DNA of 64,000 nt from Paenibacillus xerothermodurans (GTDB lineage Bacteria; Bacillota; Bacilli; Paenibacillales; NBRC-103111). Position 1 is the first letter of the stretch, and the number at the start of each line of letters is the position of its first letter. The stretch is from NCBI RefSeq assembly GCF_002220865.2, contig NZ_NHRJ02000010.1:43506-107505 (forward strand), in the 5' to 3' direction. The notes under the pieces are model-generated. The model saw only the letters and a list, made by a program, of their open reading frames with translations, was not told the DNA's origin and did not search any database. The translations under genes and the position numbers were made by a program. Positions 45,643-54,626 of the stretch are shown one piece after another.

Positions 45643-46094
45643 AATGTTCAATCGGGGGACTCTGCTCAACTGGACTATGCTAAGCACGTCTCACGTTTGT
45701 CTCAATCCCACATGAACTTACTTTTCTTTCTCATAATAAGAACACCGTGTCGTACGCACGGTGTTCTTGAGAGCGTGGAGAAAGACTGAATGTATTTCAA
45801 CGCCTTGGACGTCGCAATGTCTTTTTCGCCCAATGACTGTTAGAATCTGAAAATACGTCCATTGGAACTGCTGAATACCTGTCACCCGGAGCAGCAGCAC
45901 AAAAACTCTGCACAGCGGATTGGTGTGGCCGCCTATCAGCCCAAAATATAGAAGAGCTCGTCCCTCGTCTGCAGACGTCACCTTAATAGGCATCTCATCG
46001 GACCTTGCCCGGCTTGAAGCCCCAGACGACGCAAACAGGAGCCGCCCGCAGGCAGCTCCATCCGTTAAAAATCACATTTACTCTCCTAGTCGTT
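45643..46094. other. Gap between the pseudogene and the dehydrogenase gene
   Basis: I see no supported gene. It holds a perfect 12-bp hairpin (AAGAACACCGTG/CACGGTGTTCTT, 45738-45768) without a T-run, and the terminator of the leftward operon at 46030-46059. A leftward open frame at 45718-45993 has no recognisable protein pattern. Confidence 0.45.
46030..46059 (-). terminator. Terminator of the LacI-controlled sugar operon
   Basis: On the minus strand GGAGCTGCC pairs with GGCGGCTCC (one G-U pair) around TGCG and is followed by TGTTTGCGT, a weak T-run. It lies about 35 bases after the dehydrogenase stop. Confidence 0.55.
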
Positions 46095-47138
46095 TTACGT
46101 TAAAATCGGCTGTGCGCTGTTCAGCTTCACGATGTTACCTGTCGCGTTTGACTCGAACGCTGCCAGGATGACTTCGAGAGATTTCATACCTTCCTCCCCC
46201 GAAATCAGTGGAGGCGTTTGCGTGACAAGGCTGTTGACAAAAGCGTCAATCACGCCGCTATTCGTCTGCTTCTCATTGGTGGCGATGGCGCCCACCTGAT
46301 ATCTTTCGATAGTTCCGTCCCGCAGCTCTACAATCACCTGGTCCTGCGGATGTGTGCCGATTTTCATCACACCGTTCTCACACCAAAGCACCGTGCTGTT
46401 GTCTTCGCCTTTGTAGTACGTCCAGCTTGCGACCATCGTCCCGATAGCTCCGCCTTGCATGCGAAGCAGGCAAGTTGCGTTATCATCTACCGCTGTGTTT
46501 TCTTTATGCAGTGTTTCTACGAACGCCGCGACGTCAGCCACTTCATCGTCCAGGAAAAACCGAATCAAATCAGCTTTATGTACGCCGAGATCCCCCATTG
46601 CGCCCATGATAGCCTCATCCTTGCGGAAAAACCAGCTGTTCTCTGCGTCTACGCTCCATGCTTCCGGTCCCGGATGACCGAATGAGGTACGGAAGGTCAG
46701 CACCTTGCCGAGCTTGCCGGATTGCAAAATTTCTTTCGCCTTCACATGGGGTGGCATCAATCTCTGGTTATGGCCGACCATCAAGTAAACGACGTTGCTG
46801 CGAGCGGCTGCAACCATTGCCTGTGCCTCTTCCGCTGTGGTGGCGATCGGCTTTTCTACCAGCACATGAGCTCCGGCGTTGGCCGAGGCGATGGCAGCTG
46901 CCGCGTGCAGATAGTTCGGCGTACATACGCTAACCGCATCCGGGCGTACTTCGCTTAGCATTTGTTCGTAGTCGGCATAAGCTTCCGCGGAGAATTCCTC
47001 GGCGTATTCCAATGCACGTTCGATAACCGGATCACAAAAAGCGACCAATTCGACGTGCGGATTTTGAGCGTATTCCGGTATATGTCTTCTTTGGGCAATC
47101 GCACCGCAGCCAATGACGGCAACTCTGATTTTTTTCAT
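46095..47138 (-). CDS. Gfo/Idh/MocA family sugar dehydrogenase
   Basis: The 347-residue oxidoreductase starts with a Rossmann fold (RVAVIGCGAIAQRRHIPEYA). The catalytic lysine is expected in HVLVEKPIATTAEEAQAM. Family members oxidise or reduce sugars, inositols or sugar acids with NAD(P), in the cytoplasm. It is the last gene of the operon after the TIM-barrel epimerase; such pairs often interconvert inositol-type or keto-sugar intermediates. Substrate not determinable. Confidence 0.9.
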   Translation of the reverse strand: MKKIRVAVIGCGAIAQRRHIPEYAQNPHVELVAFCDPVIERALEYAEEFSAEAYADYEQMLSEVRPDAVSVCTPNYLHAAAAIASANAGAHVLVEKPIATTAEEAQAMVAAARSNVVYLMVGHNQRLMPPHVKAKEILQSGKLGKVLTFRTSFGHPGPEAWSVDAENSWFFRKDEAIMGAMGDLGVHKADLIRFFLDDEVADVAAFVETLHKENTAVDDNATCLLRMQGGAIGTMVASWTYYKGEDNSTVLWCENGVMKIGTHPQDQVIVELRDGTIERYQVGAIATNEKQTNSGVIDAFVNSLVTQTPPLISGEEGMKSLEVILAAFESNATGNIVKLNSAQPILT

Positions 47139-47194
47139 GGTATCTATATCCCCTTATCGTAGTCTGGAAGAGCGATCTCCTAGATCACAGTACG

Positions 47195-47959
47195 TTAAAT
47201 ACGTGTTAAGTAATTTTCCTGCAGCCACTGAATACTTATGCTGATGCTTTCAAGCGAAGGTCTTGCGCACTTGTCCTGCTCCACGATAAGCCATTCCACA
47301 TCAGCGTCGGATGCCGCTTGAATCACTTCAGGCAGTTGCATGATGCCATGGCCGAGCTCAAGTGTATCAATGGTGCCATCCTCTGCAGCCCGGAAATCTT
47401 TCAAATGCAGCAGCGGGAGACGACCACGGTATTTGTCAATGTAAGCAAGCGGATCCTGCCCGGCAAATTGTACCCACCCGAGATCCATCTCAACCTTCGC
47501 CAGATCAGGAGAGAGCGCATCATACAACGCATCGAACACAAACTGGTCTCCTACTCGTTCCTCGAATTCAAATGCGTGATTATGATAGGCAAAATGCAGC
47601 CCATGCTGACGCGCTTTCTCGGCCACCATTGTAAAAAATTCGAAATGCTGCCGCCAATCCTTGCGATCTTCTTGGGCAATGAACGGACATACGATATACT
47701 TCGCACCGATTTGCTTCAAATACTCAATCTCAGCATCAAGGTTGTCTCGCAGGAGGTTATACCCCACATGGCTGCCTATGGCCTGCAGGTTGAGCTCCTT
47801 CAACAGGCTGCTCATTTCCTCCGCCGGCACGTCACCGTAACCCGCGAATTCGACCCCTTCATAGCCAAGCTCAGCGACCTTCCGCAGCACACCACGGAAA
47901 TCTTTAGCAGTCTCATCGCGCACGGTGTACATCTGTAAGCCGATACCCATTTTTCTCAT
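47195..47959 (-). CDS. Sugar phosphate isomerase/epimerase (IolE-like TIM barrel)
   Basis: The 254-residue protein belongs to the xylose-isomerase-like TIM-barrel family. YTVRDETAKDFRGVLRKVAE begins the barrel and metal ligands are expected in FAYHNHAFEFEE, VEMDLGWVQF and LLHLKDF, with a final VEQD. Members dehydrate, isomerise or epimerise keto-inositols and sugars. GGGAGGCGCTTTAT precedes the ATG. It is encoded between the importer and a Gfo/Idh-type dehydrogenase, which suggests a shared catabolic route. Confidence 0.9.
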   Translation of the reverse strand: MRKMGIGLQMYTVRDETAKDFRGVLRKVAELGYEGVEFAGYGDVPAEEMSSLLKELNLQAIGSHVGYNLLRDNLDAEIEYLKQIGAKYIVCPFIAQEDRKDWRQHFEFFTMVAEKARQHGLHFAYHNHAFEFEERVGDQFVFDALYDALSPDLAKVEMDLGWVQFAGQDPLAYIDKYRGRLPLLHLKDFRAAEDGTIDTLELGHGIMQLPEVIQAASDADVEWLIVEQDKCARPSLESISISIQWLQENYLTRI

Positions 47960-47999
47960 ATAAAGCGCCTCCCATTTGGTTGTTTGTGATACTCGAATC

Positions 48000-48821
48000 C
48001 TACTTCACGGCACCGCCGGTCAAGCCTGTCACAATTTTCTCTTGGGCCAAGAAATACACAAGAAGTATTGGCAAACTAGCTAACGTCAGAGCGGCCATCA
48101 GGGCGGGAACATTGATCGTGAGCTCCCCGTAAAATTTTTGCATACCCAGCGGCAATGTCATATTTTCAGGACTTGACAGCAAAACTAACGCGAAGATGAA
48201 TTCAGTCCAAATATGAATGAAGTTATAAATAACGATAGTAGCCAGCGCGGGAGTGAGCATGGGCAGTATAATGTTCCAAAAAATGTGCCGGTGACTGCAG
48301 CCATCGATTTCCGCCGCTTCTTCCACTTCTCGCGGAAGCTCCGACGTGAACTGAGTCAATATAAAGATCGATATCGGCAAGCTAAAGGCGACGTATGGAC
48401 CGAACAAGGCCGGCACGGAATCTATCAAACCCATATTTTTGGTCAAGATAAAGATCGGAATCAACGTCGAATGAATCGGCAGCATCATGCCGGATACGAA
48501 CAAAAGAAACAGCGTTTTATTCAACCGGAACTTCATGCGGCTCAGCGGGTAGCTCGCCAAGGCGGAAATTAAAACGGTGAAGCCAACCGCTATCACAGTC
48601 ACGGTAATGCTGTTGAAGAAATAGCCCGCCAGACCTTTTTCAAACGCCAACGCGTAGTTGCTGAATTGAATGGAACCGATTAAAGAAAACGGATCCATAA
48701 AAAACTGTTCCTGGGTCTTGAAAGAAGTCGCTACCATATATAAGAAGGGATATCCGGTGAACACTAATAAGACAAGGGCGAGCACATACAACGGAACTTG
48801 TTTCAACGCAGCCGTCATCAT
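48000..48821 (-). CDS. Carbohydrate ABC transporter permease (MalG type)
   Basis: The 273-residue CUT1 permease has six predicted membrane segments. The EAA motif reads EEAAEIDGCSHRHIFWNIIL and the C-terminus is VTGLTGGAVK. Its start overlaps the upstream permease stop by four bases, indicating translational coupling. It is followed by the epimerase gene after 40 bases. Confidence 0.92.
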   Translation of the reverse strand: MMTAALKQVPLYVLALVLLVFTGYPFLYMVATSFKTQEQFFMDPFSLIGSIQFSNYALAFEKGLAGYFFNSITVTVIAVGFTVLISALASYPLSRMKFRLNKTLFLLFVSGMMLPIHSTLIPIFILTKNMGLIDSVPALFGPYVAFSLPISIFILTQFTSELPREVEEAAEIDGCSHRHIFWNIILPMLTPALATIVIYNFIHIWTEFIFALVLLSSPENMTLPLGMQKFYGELTINVPALMAALTLASLPILLVYFLAQEKIVTGLTGGAVK

Positions 48822-49753
48822 ATGGCCCCCTTTCTCTTCCGTCTAGCTTCCAGCGCTTGGATGATGCCGGCTGCCAAAAAGGCGAACAGAAACATCATAA
48901 ACGCAATCGCACTTCCATAGCCCATATTAAAATGTACGAATGCCTGCTTGTACATATACGTGCCGAGCAGCTCGGTTTTGTTATTCGGCCCGCCGCCGGT
49001 CATGATATAAAAGATATCGAACGCTTTCAGCGACCCGACGATCGCGAGCGTGGACGAAGTCACAATTGTGGGCATCAGCAGCGGAAATGTAATGTTGGCA
49101 AACTTTTGCAGTGAGCTGGCACCGTCGATGCTCGCTGCCTCGTAGAGATCTTCCGAAATGCCTACCATCGCCGCTTTGAACAAAATCATGTAGAAAGGGG
49201 CGTACTGCCACACAATGACGATTATGATTGCGGCCATAGCCGTCTTCTCTTCACTCAGCCAAGCCACATTCTCAAAGCCGAACAGATTAATTAAGCGGTT
49301 CACCGCACCATTCAGCGGATCAAACATGAATACCCAGAGCATGCCTATCGCCACTGTCGACATTAAAAAGGGCATGAAATAGATCGTCTGGAAAAAACGC
49401 TTGCCCCGAATCGGCGCAAACAAGATTAATGCCATCACTAAACCTAACGGAATTTGCAGAAACACCGAGGTGAGTATCACCTTGACGTTGTTCAAAAGAC
49501 CTTGCCAAAAAACGGTGTCGGCAAACAGCTGTGAATAGTTCTGCAGACCGATGAACGTCTTGTCGGGTCCGCCCGTCCATTCGAACAAGCTGTACTGAAG
49601 CGTGCCGAGAATCGGATAGATAATGTACACGAGATAAACCAGCAGCGCAGGTGATATAAATAAGGCAATGGTCAGCGCTTTGTCGAACTGTCTTTTCTTC
49701 CTCAATCTGGAAGGAGTGACAACAGGTGAAGATACACTTATGTTTTTCCGCAC
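48818..49753 (-). CDS. Carbohydrate ABC transporter permease (MalF type)
   Basis: The 311-residue protein has a basic cytoplasmic start and six predicted membrane segments. The EAA motif reads LYEAASIDGASSLQKFANIT, and IMTGGGPNNKTELLGTYMYK is the usual loop. The start is GTG at 49753 after GAAAGGGTGATG. It forms the channel with the 48000-48821 permease; a shared ATPase is expected. Confidence 0.92.
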   Translation of the reverse strand: MRKNISVSSPVVTPSRLRKKRQFDKALTIALFISPALLVYLVYIIYPILGTLQYSLFEWTGGPDKTFIGLQNYSQLFADTVFWQGLLNNVKVILTSVFLQIPLGLVMALILFAPIRGKRFFQTIYFMPFLMSTVAIGMLWVFMFDPLNGAVNRLINLFGFENVAWLSEEKTAMAAIIIVIVWQYAPFYMILFKAAMVGISEDLYEAASIDGASSLQKFANITFPLLMPTIVTSSTLAIVGSLKAFDIFYIMTGGGPNNKTELLGTYMYKQAFVHFNMGYGSAIAFMMFLFAFLAAGIIQALEARRKRKGAI

Positions 49754-49773
49754 AATAGCATCACCCTTTCTGC

Positions 49774-51084
49774 TTACTTCAGGACCTGCTTCGCCTTTTC
49801 TTCCATTTTTTTCGCCGCCTCTTCCGGGGTTATAGATAAACCGAACAAAGCCTGCGTCGTATCTTTGTGCAGCTCTGCTAATTCGGCGGGAAGCGTTTGG
49901 TCGTACGGCCAGAACAAGGCTTTCGCGTTATTTACCGCTTCAGCCATTCTGTTTGCATACGCGTCTTGGTAAGTGACTCCTTTTATCGCTACCGGTGATG
50001 CGGTGCGATCGGCATAAGCTTGTGCCGTCTCTACAGCAGTCAATTCTTTGACTAATTCAATAGCCAATTCGGGGTTTTTGGATTTCTTCGACACCGACCA
50101 TACCGGCGCCGTGGTAGCCTGCAGGTTCCCTGGATCACCCTTGCCTCCAGGCAGCGTAGGGAATGGGAAGAAATCCAGCTTTTTCTCGAAACTAGGCGCT
50201 TCGCTGCGCACGTTATTGACAAGAGCATTGGACATCAGCATCATGGCCGCCTGCTCGGTGTAGAGCAGCTGGCGTCCCTGCCCTGCATCATAAGCGATCC
50301 CGTTGAATCCTTTATTAAACGCCTCACGTTTGGCTAATTCTTGGATGTACTCTCCGGCTTTCACATAACCTGGATCATCAAAACCACGGCCCGTCCGTTG
50401 AAAAGCACTGTTGAACATCTCCGGCCCCTCCGCCCGGTCAGCCAGATACATCAAATAGTAAGCTCCGGGCCATTTGGGCTGGTTAGCTAACGCAATTGGA
50501 ATTACCTTATTCTGCTTTAACGTGTCAATCACTTTCAGAAACTCATCCCAGGTGGTAGGAGGCTGTAGATTATATTTCGCGAAAATGTCTTTGTTGTACC
50601 ACATTTCCGCAATGGACAATCCTAGAGGCAAACCGTAAACCTTGCCATCAAAGGTGGAGTTATCTAACGCCTGCTGGCTAAAGGCCGCGGCATCAAATTT
50701 ACCGGTAATGTCCAGTACGTTGTCTTGATTCACAAACTCTTTCAGCCAGCCGCCGCCCCACGAATGGAACACATCCGGCGGATTTCCGCCCGACATGGCC
50801 ACTGAAAACTTTTGTTTGTAAGTGTCGTTTGGTGTTTGGAGCGTTTTCACTTCGACATCCGGATGCTTCTTCTTGAATCTTTCGACTGCTTCCAAAAATA
50901 CCTTTTCCTTCTCACCTGGATCTATGTACCAAAACTCTAATGTTTTCTTTTGTCCGCTTCCTGCATCCGCGGTTTTCTGCGCAGGCGTTCCCGACGCACT
51001 ACCCTTTTGGTCTGCGGGTGCGGCTGAACTGCAAGCTGAAAGTAACAGTGTCGCGATGCTCGATGCAACGATGGCCTTTTTCAT
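49774..51084 (-). CDS. Extracellular sugar-binding lipoprotein
   Basis: The 436-residue protein starts with a lipoprotein signal (IVASSIATLLLSAC). A Ser/Ala/Gly-rich linker precedes the binding fold (TLEFWYIDPGEKEKVFLEAV). It is the first structural gene of the operon and lies behind two LacI-type sites at 51172-51250. The ligand is unknown. Confidence 0.92.
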   Translation of the reverse strand: MKKAIVASSIATLLLSACSSAAPADQKGSASGTPAQKTADAGSGQKKTLEFWYIDPGEKEKVFLEAVERFKKKHPDVEVKTLQTPNDTYKQKFSVAMSGGNPPDVFHSWGGGWLKEFVNQDNVLDITGKFDAAAFSQQALDNSTFDGKVYGLPLGLSIAEMWYNKDIFAKYNLQPPTTWDEFLKVIDTLKQNKVIPIALANQPKWPGAYYLMYLADRAEGPEMFNSAFQRTGRGFDDPGYVKAGEYIQELAKREAFNKGFNGIAYDAGQGRQLLYTEQAAMMLMSNALVNNVRSEAPSFEKKLDFFPFPTLPGGKGDPGNLQATTAPVWSVSKKSKNPELAIELVKELTAVETAQAYADRTASPVAIKGVTYQDAYANRMAEAVNNAKALFWPYDQTLPAELAELHKDTTQALFGLSITPEEAAKKMEEKAKQVLK

Positions 51085-51171
51085 GGATACATCCCCTTCA
51101 ATTTTATTAGAGCAGAGAACAACGCCGACTTTGCTGTAGTACGCCTTTGCTGTGCTGGACCACCTCCCTGC

Positions 51172-51250
51172 TGTAATCGATTACAATTACACTGCAAAAG
51201 CCAGTCTGGGGCAATACACGATGTGAATAATGCATTCGTAATCGATTACA
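51172..51250. promoter_or_regulatory. Two LacI/CcpA-type operators before the importer operon
   Basis: TGTAATCGATTACA (51172-51185) is a perfect palindrome, and GTAATCGATTACA (51238-51250) repeats it 66 bases away. Both lie between the LacI gene and the binding-protein gene. The first also fits the cre consensus TGNAANCGNTNNCA bound by CcpA, so global and local control may share the site. Two further copies with CC for CG lie upstream of the LacI gene. Confidence 0.75.
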
Positions 51251-51252
51251 TT

Positions 51253-52269
51253 TCAATCATTATTTAGCAAAGCCCAGCCGCAGCTCTCCCGGATGATGAG
51301 CTGATCATTCAGCACAACGCAATTCTGATGAGGCGGCTCTCCTTTGATATAGCTGAGCAGCATCTCGGTGGACAGTCTGGCTAGTTCCTCTTTTGGCTGG
51401 GCCATGGTTGTGAGTGCGGGCTCACAGATAGAGGCCATTTTAATATCATCGAAGCCTATTATTGCAAAGTCCTCCGGTACGCGGACCCCTAATTTTCTGG
51501 CGGCCTTAATAGCTCCGATAGCCATTTCATCGCTGGCAGCAACCAACGCGGAGGGCGGTTGTGCGGAAGACAACAGCTTTAACGCTAACGCATGTCCGGA
51601 ATCGAAATAAAAATCGCCTTCACACACTAACGATTTATCGACATCTAATCCATTGGCTTCCATTGCGAACACGAAACCTTTTTGCCGCTCTCGGCTCACA
51701 GGCTGGCTTAATCGGCCGGAAAAATGCGCAATTCTGCGATGGCCAAGCTTGATCATATGCTCGGTGGCAGTTTGTGAGCTTAAAAAATTACTGTTTATCA
51801 CGAAAGGGATGCTGCTCTCCGGAGCCTGCTGCCCGACGATGACAACCGGATACTCACCTGCTATTTTCTGAATTTCTTCAGGATTCGAGCGAGGATACAA
51901 TAAGATGACACCATCCACTAATTTCTGCTGTAAATAATATAAATATTTTGCTTCCATTTCGGGCGATGAATCCGTATCACCTAACAGCACTTTATAACCG
52001 CTATTAAAAGCTACCTTCTGTATCGCACACAAAATATACGAGAAGAACGTGTTCATAATATTGGGAATGATGACGAGTATACTGTTGGTTTGCAGCTTTC
52101 TAAGATTTCTCGCGAGCGCATTCGGCTGGTAATTGAGCTCTTGGATAGCCTTGTAGACCTTTTCACGATTTTTGGGGGACACCTTCTCCGGATCAGTATA
52201 CACTCGTGATACGGTTGCAACGGATAATTTGCACTTTTTGGCGACATCACCCATCGTAACCTGACGCAT
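51253..52269 (-). CDS. LacI-family regulator of the sugar operon
   Basis: The 338-residue repressor starts MRQVTMGDVAKKCKLSVATV with the helix-turn-helix, followed by the hinge YQPNALARNLRKLQTN and a sugar-binding domain. GAAGGGGGTG upstream supports the ATG at 52269 over a longer frame from 52296. Four palindromic sites around the gene (two before it, two before the importer) indicate self-control and repression of the downstream operon. Confidence 0.9.
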   Translation of the reverse strand: MRQVTMGDVAKKCKLSVATVSRVYTDPEKVSPKNREKVYKAIQELNYQPNALARNLRKLQTNSILVIIPNIMNTFFSYILCAIQKVAFNSGYKVLLGDTDSSPEMEAKYLYYLQQKLVDGVILLYPRSNPEEIQKIAGEYPVVIVGQQAPESSIPFVINSNFLSSQTATEHMIKLGHRRIAHFSGRLSQPVSRERQKGFVFAMEANGLDVDKSLVCEGDFYFDSGHALALKLLSSAQPPSALVAASDEMAIGAIKAARKLGVRVPEDFAIIGFDDIKMASICEPALTTMAQPKEELARLSTEMLLSYIKGEPPHQNCVVLNDQLIIRESCGWALLNND

Positions 52270-52296
52270 CAAGTACACCCCCTTCCATGAGTGCAA

Positions 52297-52344
52297 TGTA
52301 ATCCATTACAAAGCATCTCCGCAGATTACATGTAATCCATTACA
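52297..52344. promoter_or_regulatory. Two operators upstream of the LacI gene
   Basis: TGTAATCCATTACA occurs at 52297-52310 and again at 52331-52344, 34 bases apart. They differ from the importer sites only by CC in the centre. The first is 28 bases upstream of the LacI start, so binding should block its own transcription. Confidence 0.75.
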
Positions 52345-52421
52345 TATTTGTATCCGCTTACATTTTCCAGTATAATGCATGGGCATCCAGCTGTCAATCC
52401 AAAGTGTGATTCCTAGGACAA

Positions 52422-52446
52422 CAAAAAATGCCGCTTTATACGGCAT
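52422..52446 (-). terminator. Terminator of the polysaccharide operon
   Basis: On the minus strand ATGCCG and CGGCAT form a 6-bp stem around TATAAAG, followed by six T. It lies about 70 bases after the last gene of the operon. Confidence 0.75.
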
Positions 52447-52518
52447 CGTATCGTAGTCCGGTTATGTTATGTTGGTGATGGCGTGCCTTGTGGTAGACTG
52501 CTAGCACCAGGAGTTGTA

Positions 52519-54612
52519 CTAATTATGTTTCGTTATCGCTACCTTTGATGCAGGCTCTATATCAAACCAGATTATAGTATTGTTATCAATTATTTTTTGA
52601 TTAACCTTTTTTCCGTCTACATGAATGACAAAATCAGCGGGGGAAATCGCTAACGCCAGACCCCTAATGGCAGTTGCGTTGCGGTTATGGACAACAATTT
52701 TTCCATCTAAACGGTATTCAAACCGTATATTTTCGATGAGGGTCCAATAGTCCATAAGCTGTCGAACCGTGCAGATATTTAATTGACCGCTATCCCGCAG
52801 TGCCGCTATCCGTTCAAGCAAATCGTTAAATTCGGGTTTAGCCCTAAGCACCCCGTCTTTGTCCCGGCAAATATAATAACTGTTGTCCATAACCTCTGGG
52901 GGATATACGTGATTAATACATATACCCCAGTTGGATACAAGATCCGACAAGTTTTTTTCTGAATAAAGCTCAAGTTTTTTGGTAGCGATGGCAGCCCAAG
53001 TATAGAAACGTCCGGTATACGTAGGGTGCTGCCAATATAGCGGGGTGCGGAGCGTATCCCCCCTTTTTAGTTGAAGCAGGTCGATGTTGCCGCCTTGCAC
53101 GTGAGAAATATCCTCGGAACTATACTGCCAGAAATACTTTGTTCCCAACTGCTCCCAAAGATCTCCTACATATTGATATGCACCCTGCAGCAAACCATCG
53201 GAAGATATATTGCACTGGTTTCGACCATGATCAATCCAACTTACGGTATCGAAGTTTGCTTTCATGAACAGCATAGCCTCTTCAGCTAACCGTCTATCCT
53301 CGTCATCCGAGGTTGGCACAATACCATGTAAGCAAAGCTCATAATTTAGGCGGTAAAGCTGCTGCAAGAGAAGACGAAATGGTTTGTTTTCTTTGATTGC
53401 AACCAAGCTGGGGAGATTTTGTAGTGTGTTGGACGGCAACAAATCATTGTATAAACGATCCTTAGGATTGGAATAAAAAACGCTTTTGGTCACAGGAATT
53501 TTATATTTAACGAATCCTCCCGAAGCATCCTCAGGTAACTCGATATCCTCACTCCCTAAGTAAACCGCCCTAGTGGAAGCCATGGTAGACCTATCCGCGT
53601 GTTCGGTCCAAAGCAAGCCTGCCAGATATCCGTTCGGATTCAACATAATTCTTGGTACAATTTCAGGTGAGAAGCCTGCAATGAACGCAATGTGATTTGT
53701 TCTTTGGTCTCCCTTATTATATCGTGCTGCATTGCACTCTTGAAAAACTTTCACAGACTGCCCCTCGTAGGTAATACCTAGGACATCTCGACGGTGTCGA
53801 TGGTCATGCATATCGTCCAGGTGAATGATTAACTGCCTTTCTCGAGTCTTTAGCTGAAGGGAGGATACGCCGGGCGTGTGGTATATGAGAGCGGAACGAC
53901 GATCCTTACCGAACTTACAGCCTTGCTTGTCGAGCCAATATTCTTTCTGCAGCTGCAGACTATCCAGCTTCCGATTTTTTCTGTACACTGCGCTGGGAGC
54001 TACTGCAAAGTTATAGAGCAACGATTCATTAAATACCTTCACATTATCCTTGTAGCGGGTTGTAATATGCATCTCAATCTCAGGGCACTTGCGAGAGAAT
54101 GTATAGTGAAATATGATTTTCGCATACGGTGTGGTTCCCACCATTTCTACCTCGATAGCCTCATCCTTTTCCATCATATGCCGAACATAGCATGAGGAGA
54201 AACCTTCAACGGTTCCGGTTACCTTACGAATATGCAGGCTTAGCTTCTTGGAAACACTCTGCTTCTCACAAAATGAATTAGGAACACTTGGCTTGAAATA
54301 TACCTTGTTGTTTTGCCCAATATCTGTGATGATTGCCTCATGAATCAGAGGGCGGTTCATGAAGCCCCTCCTGAATTCGTTCCTAATTTGAATAACATCA
54401 CCAACATGTAAATGATCTGTATGATCTAGCAGGATACTCTGGTCTCCTTCGCGCAATGGATAGAGCACACAATATACTTCCCCATATGTGGCAGCGTATT
54501 GAGTTGAAGATAGGATAACCTTCCCCGCTTTGTCCAAAATACGAAGGCGACCTGATGCATCGAGTAAAGCTGTGTACCATTTAGTTTGGATGGGAGAACT
54601 GTTAGTAGACAT
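52519..54612 (-). CDS. Large hypothetical protein, possible glycan deacetylase
   Basis: The 697-residue protein has a beta-rich first half (to about residue 400) and a second half with metal-site-like motifs: LNYELCLHGIVPTSDDEDRR, WIDHGRNQC followed by DG, and WGICINHVYPP. Conserved His and Asp in similar positions occur in polysaccharide-deacetylase-fold proteins, so a role in removing acetyl groups is possible but unproven. No signal peptide is seen. GGAGGTTCACAG precedes the ATG. It is the last gene of the operon with glycosyltransferases and a heparinase-like protein, so it probably acts on the same glycan. Confidence 0.55.
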   Translation of the reverse strand: MSTNSSPIQTKWYTALLDASGRLRILDKAGKVILSSTQYAATYGEVYCVLYPLREGDQSILLDHTDHLHVGDVIQIRNEFRRGFMNRPLIHEAIITDIGQNNKVYFKPSVPNSFCEKQSVSKKLSLHIRKVTGTVEGFSSCYVRHMMEKDEAIEVEMVGTTPYAKIIFHYTFSRKCPEIEMHITTRYKDNVKVFNESLLYNFAVAPSAVYRKNRKLDSLQLQKEYWLDKQGCKFGKDRRSALIYHTPGVSSLQLKTRERQLIIHLDDMHDHRHRRDVLGITYEGQSVKVFQECNAARYNKGDQRTNHIAFIAGFSPEIVPRIMLNPNGYLAGLLWTEHADRSTMASTRAVYLGSEDIELPEDASGGFVKYKIPVTKSVFYSNPKDRLYNDLLPSNTLQNLPSLVAIKENKPFRLLLQQLYRLNYELCLHGIVPTSDDEDRRLAEEAMLFMKANFDTVSWIDHGRNQCNISSDGLLQGAYQYVGDLWEQLGTKYFWQYSSEDISHVQGGNIDLLQLKRGDTLRTPLYWQHPTYTGRFYTWAAIATKKLELYSEKNLSDLVSNWGICINHVYPPEVMDNSYYICRDKDGVLRAKPEFNDLLERIAALRDSGQLNICTVRQLMDYWTLIENIRFEYRLDGKIVVHNRNATAIRGLALAISPADFVIHVDGKKVNQKIIDNNTIIWFDIEPASKVAITKHN

Positions 54613-54626
54613 CTGTGAACCTCCAA

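Noticed and set aside
45738..45768. Perfect 12-bp hairpin as a terminator
   Set aside because: Neither strand has a T-run after the stem, so only an inverted repeat is claimed.
45718..45993. Leftward 91-residue open frame
   Set aside because: Includes a perfect hairpin and shows no protein family pattern; no ribosome site was found.
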